A program made the translations under genes and the position numbers. The notes beneath the pieces are model-generated. The model was given only the letters and a program-made list of their open reading frames with translations. It was not told where the DNA came from and searched no databases. DNA of 64,000 nucleotides, from NCBI GenBank assembly GCA_038993745.2, contig CP160630.1:992001-1056000 (forward strand). Direction: 5' to 3'. Below are positions 42,814 to 53,122 of the stretch, piece by piece. Each line of letters starts with the position of its first letter. Position 1 is the stretch's first letter. The stretch comes from Aliivibrio fischeri (lineage in GTDB: Bacteria; Pseudomonadota; Gammaproteobacteria; Enterobacterales; Vibrionaceae).

Positions 42814-45800
42814 TCAATCAAAGTCACCATACAGAGTTAGTGGATTAACAGGCATAGCTATTGGTTGCCAACGATCGGTAAAGGTATATTTAGCATAGAA
42901 AAGTAAATGGTTTGGTTCATAGAAATCCGAACGCTGAATATCGACGGCGGCACCTAAATACCAACGCTTACTGATTCTTTGCTCTACTGCTGCCTCTAAA
43001 GAAAAACCAAAGCCACCACCACGACTTGAACCAAGCGTTGCCCCTTCAACATATGGAGCATCTTCTTTTGTCCAAGAGTTTGAAATTGATCCACTGACTA
43101 AATATGAAAGACTATTATTAATACGTTCATAATAATTGACAGGAATAGAAACAGAGAAATAATCCTGAGGGCTATAATAACCGCCATATCCGTAGGCATA
43201 TTCACTCAAATTCTTGTCATAATTTAGATACATCAAATTTAAGCCTAAACTTAACCGTTTATCGTTGTCGTTGATTATTTTCCAATATGTACCGCCCAAT
43301 AAGCCTAAACGAGTATTATCCTCTACTGATTTGCCTGTCATTTTATGAAATTGAGCACTTGCCCAATAACCAACATCACCACCTAAATCGTAACTACCAC
43401 CAAGCTTAATACCGGTTTTCATCACTCCGCCCCATTCCTCACCTTGATGATTTGAAACGGTATCAGGCACCGTCATACCTGCATAAGAAAGAGTGCTGCT
43501 TGTTTCTGAACGGCGAGATAATGTCGCTTTCCATCCAATGTCGCCTAGATCGCCAGAAAGATTCAAACCACCAACAATATTTTGTTGGTCAAACCCTATA
43601 GGTGTTGTTCCAATATCGGCACTCCATGAATCAGCTAACCACCCAATACCGAAGGCGGTACCAGTATCTTTCTCATTCATTCTTGTTGTTGGATTATAGT
43701 AATCAATATCGCCAGAATTCAGATGCACTACATCGGCTCTAAGTTGCAGATGCCCATCGTATTCAGGCATTGGAATAATTGCTTCCACTGGTATTTGAAC
43801 GGACTTGTTTGCTCCTTCACGAGCACTGTAATCAACACCAAAAGAAACATACCCTTGCTTGCGCGCATCAATATAATCAATATCTGATTTTACATTTCGA
43901 GTTAGCCAGTTATCATCAGCGTTATCATATAAATGTCGAAGCGGCATATCTTTAGGTTCGTCTTTATCCTTAATCTGAGCGTCATCTTGACCAACCGTCG
44001 GACCGCCTTGCGGGTCTAAAGCATCTTCAATAAGGGCCAATTTAGCCATATCTTTAGCTAAACCCCAATCTTGCTGAGTCATGGCTACAGACATTCCATC
44101 TCGATAATCAATAGCATCACTATCTTGTTTATTACTTAATCCTTTAACCAAAAGTGACGCTTCTTGTTGATGCCCATATCTTGATAGTATTCCTGCAAGT
44201 TCAACGCTATTACGACTAGATAACGCTTTTTCCTCACTGTACAAATGCAATGCTAAGGGAAGAACGGTCTCTTCTTTTCCTAAAGCTTCTCGAGTTTTAA
44301 TAACACCTAATAATGCATCATGCTGATACTGAGAATGCAATTGGCTTGCTAGAGAGTAATAATACTCGGCCTCTTCATACTGTTCATTTTTATAAGCGTA
44401 CTCTGCAAACAACAAATCTCGACGTATCGCTTGATCAATGGTTAGATTGTCATGAATTTCAGTATTGAGCGCTTGCTGCCAAGCTTCAAATTCAGAGTTT
44501 TGCTCAAATTTAAACAATAATTCACCATAATGAAGTTGAGTTTCCATCTCCCACTCATTAGTAGGATGTATCGTATCTAAACTTTTTACGGCTTTCTCAG
44601 AAAAACCAAGTTGATACTGAATATCAATCAGAGACATGGTTGCATCTGGGTTAGATGAATATTTTATTTTTAAACGTTCAATTTCTCGCTCGGCAGCATC
44701 AGGATCATCCTTAGCCAATACATACAGAGATCCGAATGTTTGACTCATCTCCAATCGGTTTAAATTAGATGTCATTGCATCACTGCGTTTTTCTTTTGAT
44801 ATTGCAGTAAGTTGGTTTATTGCTTCTGGGGTATTTCCATGTCTTGCAAGATATAGCGCATAAGCAAATTTCATTTCAGGAGTCGGCGTTTCTATCGACC
44901 AGGTTTGCATTTGCTTATCAGCACGCTGCTCTTGACCAATTAAATGAAGTGAATCTGCAATATCACTACGTAACCACGGTGATGTAGGAGGGTCTGAAAG
45001 CAATTTATCTACGATAGTATTAGCCGTTACTGTATCACCGCGCTTCATGGCTTGATTTAATTCAGCCATCTGCATCGATATTTCAACTTCATGAAAGCGT
45101 TCTGCTAATACTTTTTGAGCATTTTTTGGTAATTTACGTCCACTTACTAACGCCTGCTTTTCGCCATAAAGTGCGATATTTACATTAAACCAACCTCGTA
45201 ATGCGGTTTCATCAAGACTATTTTTACTCAGCGCTATTTTATAATAACGAAGGGCTTCTTCATTATTGTGTTGAACTATAGCTAACTCGGCTAAATAGTT
45301 ATAAGCATAAGGGTCATCTGGCTCAAATTTAACCGCTTGGTGATATTTTCGATTTGCACCATCAAAATCCCCTCTCTTCATTTTTTTCTCACCTATCTCA
45401 AGGTAAGACCAATAACTAGAAGAGCTAATCAGTCCATTCCATTTATCTACATTTCGAAGATCTTTATCGTATTTTTTAGCTTTTTGAAAATAAGATAATG
45501 CTGCCTCTTGCTGACCTAAACGCAAATAAGTCATGCCTAGCGCACCTAAAATTTCAGGATCATTCGGGCGTGCTTTTAACGCTATAAATAGTTTTTGCTG
45601 TGCATTTCGGTAATGACCACTTTCAAGCTCTTTTAAGCCATCTAATTTAGCCATATAACGTGGATCTTTTCTTAGTTCTTTTTCTTTAGCTAATCGTTCT
45701 TTTGCGTCTATCCATGCTTTTTTATACTTAGTATTTGATGGGAAATAGCTAGCTAAAATGGCATATTGCACAACGACATCATCGGTTATGTATGTATCAT

Positions 45801-46548
45801 CTAAACGAGATAACCATAATGTTCCAGCGCTATTACTTACAGAAGGCTCAAGAGAAAGGCGCTGTAATAGCTGCATTGCTTCAGGATTAGAAGGGTTTCC
45901 ACGTGAAATATGTTCAGCATACGCTAATTGGAAATCAGGTACACCTGGGTGTTCTTGATTTAGTTTTTTTAAGCCGAATAATACTTCTCGTTCATGCCCC
46001 TCAACTCCTGATTCAATTTTCAAATATTGAAGCTGAATCTCAGGTGTTGGCATACCATTCGGAAACAGTTTTTTTAACCCATTTAATGCCTGTTTATTTC
46101 GTCCAGATCGCGCTTGCAGCATAATTTGCTGATATGCAGCCTTGTTATCACCATAAAGCGAGAGTACATCGTTAAGCTGTCTAGTAACTTTTGATTTTGG
46201 GTGCTTTTTCTGTAATTTTTTTAAAATTAACGTCGCTTGATCAACTTGACCTGATTTGGCCAAGTATTGCGCCTGAAAACTTAACCCTTCTGCATTTTCA
46301 GGATCAATAGCAAATAACCGCTTCAACGTAGTTTGTGTAATATCAGGGCGATGAAGCAACTGTGCATAAGTTAATTGTTTAATTAACCATGCTTTAGATT
46401 GAACCTCTGATACATCTTGTTGAAATACAATTGGCTCATGGTTATTGATATCTCGATTCAATGATACAGCAGAAACTGGCGATGAATACATAGCCCCCAG
46501 CATAGCAAAAGAAACAAATTGTTTAAGGCGGTATTTGCTTACTGACAT
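42814..46548 (-). CDS. bcsC: BcsC: cellulose export TPR/outer-membrane porin
   Basis: 1244 residues. Signal peptide (FVSFAMLGAMYSSPVSA), about 850 residues of TPR repeats (for example NDPEILGALGMTYLRLGQQEAALSYFQKAK, split) that sit in the periplasm, and a C-terminal beta-barrel from about residue 920 (YVSFGVDYSAREGANKS) to YAKYTFTDRWQPI. It carries the glucan across the outer membrane. Last gene of the operon; start overlaps bcsZ by 10 bases. Confidence 0.93.
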   Translation of the reverse strand: MSVSKYRLKQFVSFAMLGAMYSSPVSAVSLNRDINNHEPIVFQQDVSEVQSKAWLIKQLTYAQLLHRPDITQTTLKRLFAIDPENAEGLSFQAQYLAKSGQVDQATLILKKLQKKHPKSKVTRQLNDVLSLYGDNKAAYQQIMLQARSGRNKQALNGLKKLFPNGMPTPEIQLQYLKIESGVEGHEREVLFGLKKLNQEHPGVPDFQLAYAEHISRGNPSNPEAMQLLQRLSLEPSVSNSAGTLWLSRLDDTYITDDVVVQYAILASYFPSNTKYKKAWIDAKERLAKEKELRKDPRYMAKLDGLKELESGHYRNAQQKLFIALKARPNDPEILGALGMTYLRLGQQEAALSYFQKAKKYDKDLRNVDKWNGLISSSSYWSYLEIGEKKMKRGDFDGANRKYHQAVKFEPDDPYAYNYLAELAIVQHNNEEALRYYKIALSKNSLDETALRGWFNVNIALYGEKQALVSGRKLPKNAQKVLAERFHEVEISMQMAELNQAMKRGDTVTANTIVDKLLSDPPTSPWLRSDIADSLHLIGQEQRADKQMQTWSIETPTPEMKFAYALYLARHGNTPEAINQLTAISKEKRSDAMTSNLNRLEMSQTFGSLYVLAKDDPDAAEREIERLKIKYSSNPDATMSLIDIQYQLGFSEKAVKSLDTIHPTNEWEMETQLHYGELLFKFEQNSEFEAWQQALNTEIHDNLTIDQAIRRDLLFAEYAYKNEQYEEAEYYYSLASQLHSQYQHDALLGVIKTREALGKEETVLPLALHLYSEEKALSSRNSVELAGILSRYGHQQEASLLVKGLSNKQDSDAIDYRDGMSVAMTQQDWGLAKDMAKLALIEDALDPQGGPTVGQDDAQIKDKDEPKDMPLRHLYDNADDNWLTRNVKSDIDYIDARKQGYVSFGVDYSAREGANKSVQIPVEAIIPMPEYDGHLQLRADVVHLNSGDIDYYNPTTRMNEKDTGTAFGIGWLADSWSADIGTTPIGFDQQNIVGGLNLSGDLGDIGWKATLSRRSETSSTLSYAGMTVPDTVSNHQGEEWGGVMKTGIKLGGSYDLGGDVGYWASAQFHKMTGKSVEDNTRLGLLGGTYWKIINDNDKRLSLGLNLMYLNYDKNLSEYAYGYGGYYSPQDYFSVSIPVNYYERINNSLSYLVSGSISNSWTKEDAPYVEGATLGSSRGGGFGFSLEAAVEQRISKRWYLGAAVDIQRSDFYEPNHLLFYAKYTFTDRWQPIAMPVNPLTLYGDFD

Positions 46549-47717
46549 ACATTAACCCACTTAGGAGTAACGCTGCCATCATCATTAAAAGAGTACAAAT
46601 CTTGATACCAGCCAAGGCCGAATAAAGTCAGCACACTGTTATAGTAATAATCACTTTCAATCTTCGACAATTCTGCTTGGATCTTTTTCTCATATTCAAC
46701 GGCATTTGTATTTGAATCTAACGAAGATAATAAAGGCAAAATAGCTGCGTTCATTCCGACGCCACCTTGATTTTTACCTTTTCCTGTTAGCACATTTATT
46801 GTCTCAGGCATGCCTTTATTTCTTTCTATAACACGAACTAATGGCTTCATTTTACCAAGTAACAATGCTTTATTAGGATCACTATCTGGTAGCATTCCTG
46901 CCCATAAATACACTCTAATCGCATTATAACTGCCAACACTTTGGGTCTTTGAATCTTTTTTAAATTGAGTTTTATCCCACTCAACCCAATCAGGACTATA
47001 GCCTTTTGGCATGGTTTCTTTTAGTAATTTTGCGCTTGATTGATATATTTCTTCCCATTGGTAACTAGGGAAAATCGTATTCATTCGAGTTAGCAACTGC
47101 AATGGAACGTAGCTTGGGTTTAATCGAACATGATTTTTACCCAATACAAATCCCACTTTTCCTGGCAATAATACCGTTCCAAGACCTGACACTTTGATGG
47201 TTTCGTCACGTAAAATTCGACTAGCCAGTAAATGTCCAAGAGATTGATAATAATGGTTATCCCACAATCTTCCGGCTTCGAGTAGACTATAAGCAATCCA
47301 TAAATCTGAGTCAGCTGCTGAGTTTGAGTCTAAAATACCTTGCGAGCCATCAGGTTGCGTTCCCCATAACCAAGCAGGGAGTTGTGCTGTTAGATCCCCC
47401 CCAGCTAAATGCAACTCAGTCCAACCAAGTAATTCATCAAATGTTTTTTTATCATTCGCAATTAATGCAAAAAATAAAGCATAGGATTGACCTTCTGATG
47501 TCGTTATTAAACGAGGATCACTGTTATCAACGACTCGACCATTCTCTATATAATGTTGTTTAAAGCTTTCCCATTGCCCCCATTCACACTGATTCTCTTT
47601 TGTTAGTGCGGCAGATGAAACGATTGGGGTTGTGTAATTTTCATCTTGAGCAATAGCTGAAGAAGAGCAAGTTAACGTGCCAATTAATAGACTCAATACC
47701 GTTAATTGCATTTTCAT
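46539..47717 (-). CDS. bcsZ: BcsZ: periplasmic endo-1,4-glucanase, GH8
   Basis: 392 residues (E. coli 368). Signal peptide to about residue 23. GH8 hallmarks: WESFKQHYIENGRVVD at the start, the acid/base region CEWGQWESF and the DSNSAADSDLWIAYSLLEAGRLW segment with the conserved aspartates; SYNAIRVYLWAGM follows. It trims nascent cellulose. Overlaps bcsB by one base. Confidence 0.93.
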   Translation of the reverse strand: MKMQLTVLSLLIGTLTCSSSAIAQDENYTTPIVSSAALTKENQCEWGQWESFKQHYIENGRVVDNSDPRLITTSEGQSYALFFALIANDKKTFDELLGWTELHLAGGDLTAQLPAWLWGTQPDGSQGILDSNSAADSDLWIAYSLLEAGRLWDNHYYQSLGHLLASRILRDETIKVSGLGTVLLPGKVGFVLGKNHVRLNPSYVPLQLLTRMNTIFPSYQWEEIYQSSAKLLKETMPKGYSPDWVEWDKTQFKKDSKTQSVGSYNAIRVYLWAGMLPDSDPNKALLLGKMKPLVRVIERNKGMPETINVLTGKGKNQGGVGMNAAILPLLSSLDSNTNAVEYEKKIQAELSKIESDYYYNSVLTLFGLGWYQDLYSFNDDGSVTPKWVNVCQ

Positions 47718-50011
47718 TATTCATCTTCCTCTGTGTTTAAACGATTTTTGGCGATACGGCGAAGTACTCTAAATAAAATAATTGTGACCATTACAACTAA
47801 TAAGGCGGCAAGCAAAGCCATCACTAACGGGTGTTTTGAAAAGTGGTACCAAATCAACTGAGAAATCGGTAATTCACCTACGTAGTAATGTTCTCCTACA
47901 TTAAAACTGGCTACCTCATCGTCTCGTAAGGTAATAACAGAACCAAACATAGCCGACACTTTACCGCTGTCATTTAATGCTTCATTGACCAATGCAAACG
48001 ATTCTGGTGTCTGTGCTAAAACGCTCACAATGGTACGTTGTGATGTATATGGTGACTCCATACTAGTGATAGCCGCAAAGTTACCTGTCGTATTAATACT
48101 TACTGAATCAGAAACCTGTTGGTTTTTACCTGACGAAGCTCCCCAATTTTGTCCTTTTTGAGTCTCATTCTTGCTTGGTAGCTGAACAATACGATTCGAT
48201 GCAACTAATTGAATATTTTCAATTTTCTCTTTATTAATAGACGCTAACTCTGGCGTCATTCCTATGGTTAAGATATCTTTATCTTCAAGGTCACTTTCAT
48301 TCCAATTATCAGTTAAAGCGACATTTAATACTGAGTAACCAGTATGAGAACCAAATACCCCCATCATATTAACGAAAGTCTGGATTTCTTCTGTACTTGG
48401 CTGCTTAGGTAATACAACAACCGTTTCAGATAAATCAGCCATTCGTGTAAATGGATAGCCCGAATTGGCAAAAGCACGCATATTCGGCATTTCGATATAA
48501 TGAGAGAAACCTGAAAAATCGATAGTCGAATCTGAATTGATTACCGCATAATTCTTACTTGGTTGCATGGTTTGACACTGATCTTTACCACCAATAGAGG
48601 AAGCGAAACCAAATTCAAATTTAACCTCATTTTTACTACCCACTTGGAAAGCAGGAATACGGACCACTTGGCCATTTCCTAATAAATCATCGTCTAACAA
48701 AGGAAGTCTCAAGTGAGTATTGTCATTCGATTCACCTGACGTATTTAAATTAAACGCTTTTACGAATTGATTGTTAACACTAAGACTCATTCTAGAGCCA
48801 GAGTGATCTCGTAGTGGTGGCGTATAACGATAATTTAAGTCAAATGGGATCCCGTTACTTTGCCAAGTAAATAAATCAGGCGGCAATCTAAAGTGAAGAG
48901 AAATAGGCGGTGGATTTTGCCCTTCCACTTGTAATGTCATGCCTTCCGTTAATAGCTCTGATAACGCAACAGGTCTGTCTGTATTTATCCAATTGGGCGC
49001 GTCATAAGGAATACGAGGAACTAATTGTTCTGCAGAATTAATTTTTGCCGACGGTCCTGTTAACAAATCTTGTCCTAGTGCCAACCCTTTTACTGCGGTA
49101 ATTAAATCTTCACTATTTCGTCCCATAATCAGCAATAATTTAACGTAAGGATCTGCTGGATGAGAAATCATTTGAATACGAGGGCCATCAGCGTCAGGGA
49201 AATCACGTAAGAAATCAGGTTTGCTATCATTAGTGATAAAAACAATCGCATCATTTTTTGGCAATTGATCATCTAATATTGGAAAACTTGCTCCACGCCA
49301 TTGAGCTAACGCACCAAAATAAGATGAAGCAATACCCGCAGCTTTAATTTCATTAAGATCAAGCTTCTCACCAAATACCATTGGTAAATTGACATGCTTC
49401 ATGTCTCTTGAATCAAAAAATGGCGCTGGTAATAAACTTAGATCATTATTAATTTTTGTTTTTTGAGTCGCTAATGTAATCGTACTTTGAGAGCTGATTT
49501 CAGTCCAAATACTGTTATCATTTGGATTACTACATGACATAGAGGCATTACCAACCAATTCAAATTTTAGTTGGTTAAAATCAGTGAACAAACGCGGATC
49601 GAGCTCAAGATCAACATCCCCTTTCTGACCTTGCATACCATCAGAAATAGCAACAACCCCAGCCAATTGGTTATTAAAATACACCTTTATATGTGAAACC
49701 ATAGAAAGCAATGCTGGTGATGGCGTAAAATCAAAATGAAGAGAAGCTTTAGACACAACCTCATCTAAACGTGAGCCAAAACCAATATAAGCAGTACTTT
49801 CACTCCCCTGCAATCGGATTGATTCTCCATAACCAAGATCACCAAAACTAAACGTTTTTTTCGTAATAATTGAGGATGCTTGTGATGTTTGTATTATTCC
49901 ATTTTGTAATGGAGCATTGTCACTATGAGCTGTAGCCACCGATGCATTTGCACCCGAGCTCATAAGACCTATTGCTACTGCAAAAACGCTTATTTTTGTT
50001 TTAATCGACAT
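47717..50011 (-). CDS. bcsB: BcsB: cyclic-di-GMP-binding cellulose synthase periplasmic subunit
   Basis: 764 residues from ATG 50011, which opens a clear signal peptide (KTKISVFAVAIGLMSSGANA); a GTG at 50068 would add 19 residues that spoil it. Periplasmic carbohydrate-binding and flavodoxin-like repeats, then a C-terminal membrane anchor (HPLVMALLAALLVVMVTIILF) that packs on BcsA. The start overlaps the bcsA stop by 11 bases. The name's c-di-GMP link is historical; binding is in BcsA. Confidence 0.93.
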   Translation of the reverse strand: MSIKTKISVFAVAIGLMSSGANASVATAHSDNAPLQNGIIQTSQASSIITKKTFSFGDLGYGESIRLQGSESTAYIGFGSRLDEVVSKASLHFDFTPSPALLSMVSHIKVYFNNQLAGVVAISDGMQGQKGDVDLELDPRLFTDFNQLKFELVGNASMSCSNPNDNSIWTEISSQSTITLATQKTKINNDLSLLPAPFFDSRDMKHVNLPMVFGEKLDLNEIKAAGIASSYFGALAQWRGASFPILDDQLPKNDAIVFITNDSKPDFLRDFPDADGPRIQMISHPADPYVKLLLIMGRNSEDLITAVKGLALGQDLLTGPSAKINSAEQLVPRIPYDAPNWINTDRPVALSELLTEGMTLQVEGQNPPPISLHFRLPPDLFTWQSNGIPFDLNYRYTPPLRDHSGSRMSLSVNNQFVKAFNLNTSGESNDNTHLRLPLLDDDLLGNGQVVRIPAFQVGSKNEVKFEFGFASSIGGKDQCQTMQPSKNYAVINSDSTIDFSGFSHYIEMPNMRAFANSGYPFTRMADLSETVVVLPKQPSTEEIQTFVNMMGVFGSHTGYSVLNVALTDNWNESDLEDKDILTIGMTPELASINKEKIENIQLVASNRIVQLPSKNETQKGQNWGASSGKNQQVSDSVSINTTGNFAAITSMESPYTSQRTIVSVLAQTPESFALVNEALNDSGKVSAMFGSVITLRDDEVASFNVGEHYYVGELPISQLIWYHFSKHPLVMALLAALLVVMVTIILFRVLRRIAKNRLNTEEDE

Positions 50012-52628
50012 AACTGATTGCACTCTGAAAATTGACTTTTTTTGGTTTAAATGTGAGTAAGAACTCACTTGTTATAGTTATTAGTTTTACGATAGCTCGC
50101 ACTGTTTTAGGGCTGTAAGCTATTGTATTTTTGTATCCTTTTGCCCCAATTTTAAATACGCTGAGCATGCTGGATAACGGTTTGTCACTTTGATAGCTTT
50201 TTTGCCATTTACTCCATACATCTGCACGGGCAAAAGTACATTGCACATAATCTATATTTTGTTGTTTTGTTAATGGCTCCAACTGCAGCCCTAATGCTTT
50301 ACCGTTGCTATAGCTTACTGTTGTAGGAAAAACAAAATGATGCTCACCTCTTTGCAACGCAATATTAAGTGAATGACCAGATGGCAAATCAAGTGAGACT
50401 GGTAATTCGACACGTAGTCCACCTAATGAAAAATCCTTAATGTCACAACGCACTTTATGCCCAGAAGATAAATGTATAGACATTGGAATATTTACGACCA
50501 CACGATGATCTTTTCTCACCTGCTTTGACTCTTCTGCAACCGCAACCGCACCACCAAGTATCAATAAATTATAAAAAACCCAAAGTAAGTTAACGACAAC
50601 ACTTCCAAGCTCATCATCAGGGCCCCAGCCTAGTCGATAGAGACCAAAGCCAATGCCTAAAACATTAAGAATAACAAGTAACCAATACGGCTTTGAAATG
50701 GACCAGTCGTAGTGCGTTTCTTCAATTAACCCACCTTTAGCTGTAACATTAAATGTCCCTTTATGCGGAGCAAACAGTGCTACAGTTGTTGGTCTTGCGA
50801 TATACCATGACAAAACGGTTTCATACACCTCCCCCCAAAAGGAATAACGATATTCCCCCTGCATTCGAGAGTTCGTCATACTTGCGTGAACCATGTGTGG
50901 TAACACATATAAAATAATCGCCAATGCTGGTGCATAAATAATATACGTATGCATAATTAGGAAAACTAACGGCGCAAGCAAAAAGATAATACGAGGAATA
51001 CCCGACAAGAAGTGGAGCATCGCATTGGCATAGCACAATCTCTGCTGCCATTTTAGACCTTTACCTAATAAAGGATTATCCACTCTAAAAATTTGAGCCA
51101 TGCCACGAGCCCAACGAATTCGTTGTCCAATGTGAGCAGATAAGGTTTCAGTCGCTAATCCTGCTGATAATGGCTTTCGCAAATAGGCTGAACGATAACC
51201 CAAACGATGCATTCTTAATGAAGTATGTGCATCTTCCGTTACCGTTTCTACTGCAATGCCTCCCACCTCTTCTAATGGTTCTCGGCGTAATACTGCACAT
51301 GACCCACAAAAGAAAGAGGCATCCCATAAATCATTACCATCTTGAATTAAGCCATAAAACAAGCTGCCTTCATTTGGTACAACACCAAAGTTTGATAGAT
51401 TTCTTTCAAAAGGATCAGGCGAAAAGAAGTGATGTGGAGTTTGAATTAATCCAAGCTTTTTATCTTTTAAAAACCATCCCATAGTCAGCTGAAAAAAAGC
51501 ACGGGTTGGTATGTGGTCACAATCAAAAATGGCAACAAACTCACCTGAAGTTTGTTTTAAAGCATAATTAATATTGCCCGCTTTAGCATGTTCATTTGTC
51601 GGTCTACGGATATAACCTACACCTACTTCTTTAGCGAATTCTTTAAATGAATCTCTTTTGCCATCATCAAGAATAAATATATTCAACTTTTCTTTAGGCC
51701 AATCAACACCTAAAGCTGAGTATACAGTTGCTCGAACTACATCTAGATCTTCATTATACGTAGGGATCATCATATCAATCGTTGGCCACGTTGATTGATC
51801 TTCAGGCAATGATGCAGGCTGTCGATTTAAAGGCCAAATGTTTTGAAAGTAGCCAAGAATAAGAACAATCCATGCATACGTTTCCGCTATTAAAAGTACA
51901 CAACCTAAAAACAGTGCTAGCGGATCATCCCAATTTAATGATGAGGTATATCGCCACCAAATATAACGGCATGAAACCGTTACTGACAACGTAATCAACA
52001 ATATAGTCGGAAACTTGCCTGGCATTCGTCGAAACATCATACCAAGAGACCATAATGCAAAAATGAAAAAAGCCTGTGCTGTTAAGCTAAAAGGAATCGT
52101 AAAACACAATAAAGCAAGCATACAAACAGCAACGCCTATAATCACATTAATCACACGTTCACTGACGATTGCACTACGTTTACTTACATTTTCCTTCTTT
52201 CTTATCTCACTATATTTAGAATAATTTTCTAACCATGCAACAACGGAAGTCAGCCCTTTTAACGGAAAGTAGAAAATACGATTTATTTGTCTCCAAACAT
52301 AGCTAATCCATTGAGTTAAAGAAATGTCTTGCGTTATTTTCTTAGGCTGAACAACAAGTATTATCCAAACTAATTGAATACACATACGTAATGGGTCTAA
52401 GAATTTTAGTTGTGAAAAATCAATTTGTGGAAATAAGTAATGTGGCAACTTCCAACTATCAACATTAAAAATGGTTGGCTTTAAAAAGCAAAAGCAAATA
52501 AAAAACCATAGTGATAACACCAACTGGCTAATACCTGTTGCCACTTTATCTTGAGTATAAAAGTTCAATTGCAACCGGAATTCTTTAACGAATCTCGGTT
52601 GAAATAAAAATGAAAGCCAGCCAAACAT
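50001..52628 (-). CDS. bcsA: BcsA: cellulose synthase catalytic subunit
   Basis: 875 residues, multi-pass membrane GT2 enzyme that polymerises UDP-glucose. Catalytic motifs: ILDDGKRDSF, FDCDHIP (DxD), VTEDAHTSLRMH (TED) and QRIRWARGMAQ (QxxRW). C-terminal PilZ domain with RKDHR and DFSLGGLRVE binds c-di-GMP and opens the gate. Intact, but cut off from upstream sequence by prophage 2 only 220 bases before its start. Confidence 0.96.
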   Translation of the reverse strand: MFGWLSFLFQPRFVKEFRLQLNFYTQDKVATGISQLVLSLWFFICFCFLKPTIFNVDSWKLPHYLFPQIDFSQLKFLDPLRMCIQLVWIILVVQPKKITQDISLTQWISYVWRQINRIFYFPLKGLTSVVAWLENYSKYSEIRKKENVSKRSAIVSERVINVIIGVAVCMLALLCFTIPFSLTAQAFFIFALWSLGMMFRRMPGKFPTILLITLSVTVSCRYIWWRYTSSLNWDDPLALFLGCVLLIAETYAWIVLILGYFQNIWPLNRQPASLPEDQSTWPTIDMMIPTYNEDLDVVRATVYSALGVDWPKEKLNIFILDDGKRDSFKEFAKEVGVGYIRRPTNEHAKAGNINYALKQTSGEFVAIFDCDHIPTRAFFQLTMGWFLKDKKLGLIQTPHHFFSPDPFERNLSNFGVVPNEGSLFYGLIQDGNDLWDASFFCGSCAVLRREPLEEVGGIAVETVTEDAHTSLRMHRLGYRSAYLRKPLSAGLATETLSAHIGQRIRWARGMAQIFRVDNPLLGKGLKWQQRLCYANAMLHFLSGIPRIIFLLAPLVFLIMHTYIIYAPALAIILYVLPHMVHASMTNSRMQGEYRYSFWGEVYETVLSWYIARPTTVALFAPHKGTFNVTAKGGLIEETHYDWSISKPYWLLVILNVLGIGFGLYRLGWGPDDELGSVVVNLLWVFYNLLILGGAVAVAEESKQVRKDHRVVVNIPMSIHLSSGHKVRCDIKDFSLGGLRVELPVSLDLPSGHSLNIALQRGEHHFVFPTTVSYSNGKALGLQLEPLTKQQNIDYVQCTFARADVWSKWQKSYQSDKPLSSMLSVFKIGAKGYKNTIAYSPKTVRAIVKLITITSEFLLTFKPKKVNFQSAISYVD

Positions 52629-52631
52629 AGA

Positions 52632-52849
52632 TTATTTACCCTCTACCTCTTTCGCCGAAAAATGAGTTAAAAGCCAAAACGATAATTCATTTATACCCTG
52701 AGATATTTGACTATGAGGAGCATAATTAAGTACTGGATTAAGCTGTGAACACGCATCTGGTACCGCAGTATCAAAATGTAAAAACATAGGTAAGCACTGC
52801 TTATCTAACTCATATTTAAGCACCAACGACAAATCGACACTATTATCGC
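52632..52849 (-). pseudogene. bcsQ: C-terminal fragment of a BcsQ-like ParA/MinD ATPase cut by prophage 2
   Basis: The last ~71 codons (NSVDLSLVLKYELDKQCLPMFLHFDTAVPD, split; NYAPHSQISQGINELSFWLL) fit the end of BcsQ/YhjQ, the pole-localising ATPase gene that comes before bcsA in related genomes. The frame runs straight into the phage end at 52850. The start and ATPase motifs must lie beyond P2, outside the window. Family assignment rests on the short fragment and context. Confidence 0.65.
52845..52849. repeat. Predicted target-site duplication of prophage 2, left copy (ATCGC)
   Basis: These five host bases abut the TGTA end of P2. The second copy should follow the TACA end beyond the window. 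Confidence 0.7.
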
Positions 52850-53122
52850 TGTATAGACTCTATTAATATGAACAATTAAAGAAGATATAGGGATTTGGCG
52901 AGAATTTAAGGGATTAGGTGGGATTAAAACCTCATGAAACCATATAGAATAAGGGCTGACGGTTTTTTAAAATCGCAGCCCTTAATGGTATTTAGGGATT
53001 GAGCAAAAATTTGCAAAATGATCAATTTCTCTAAGATGGTAAAAATACGCTAATGAATTGAGCACAAGCGCAAATCCTTGAATCGATGTTTAAACTAAAT
53101 TTAAACGTTTAAAATTCGGTTT
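52850..53122. repeat. P2 left end: transposase-binding region
   Basis: Nearly base-for-base the same as the P1 left end up to about 53062, including TATGAACAAT at 52867-52876 and the TGAGCA cores, with one T fewer in the AAGGGCTG/CAGCCCTT dyad. P1 transposase should therefore recognise it. After that the sequences diverge, but GTTTAAAC/TTTAAAC/GTTTAAA (53088-53113) is retained beside the repressor stop. Confidence 0.75.

Noticed and set aside
50012..50068. GTG 50068 as the start of bcsB
   Set aside because: It adds residues that hide the signal peptide and would extend the overlap with bcsA; ATG 50011 gives a normal signal peptide.
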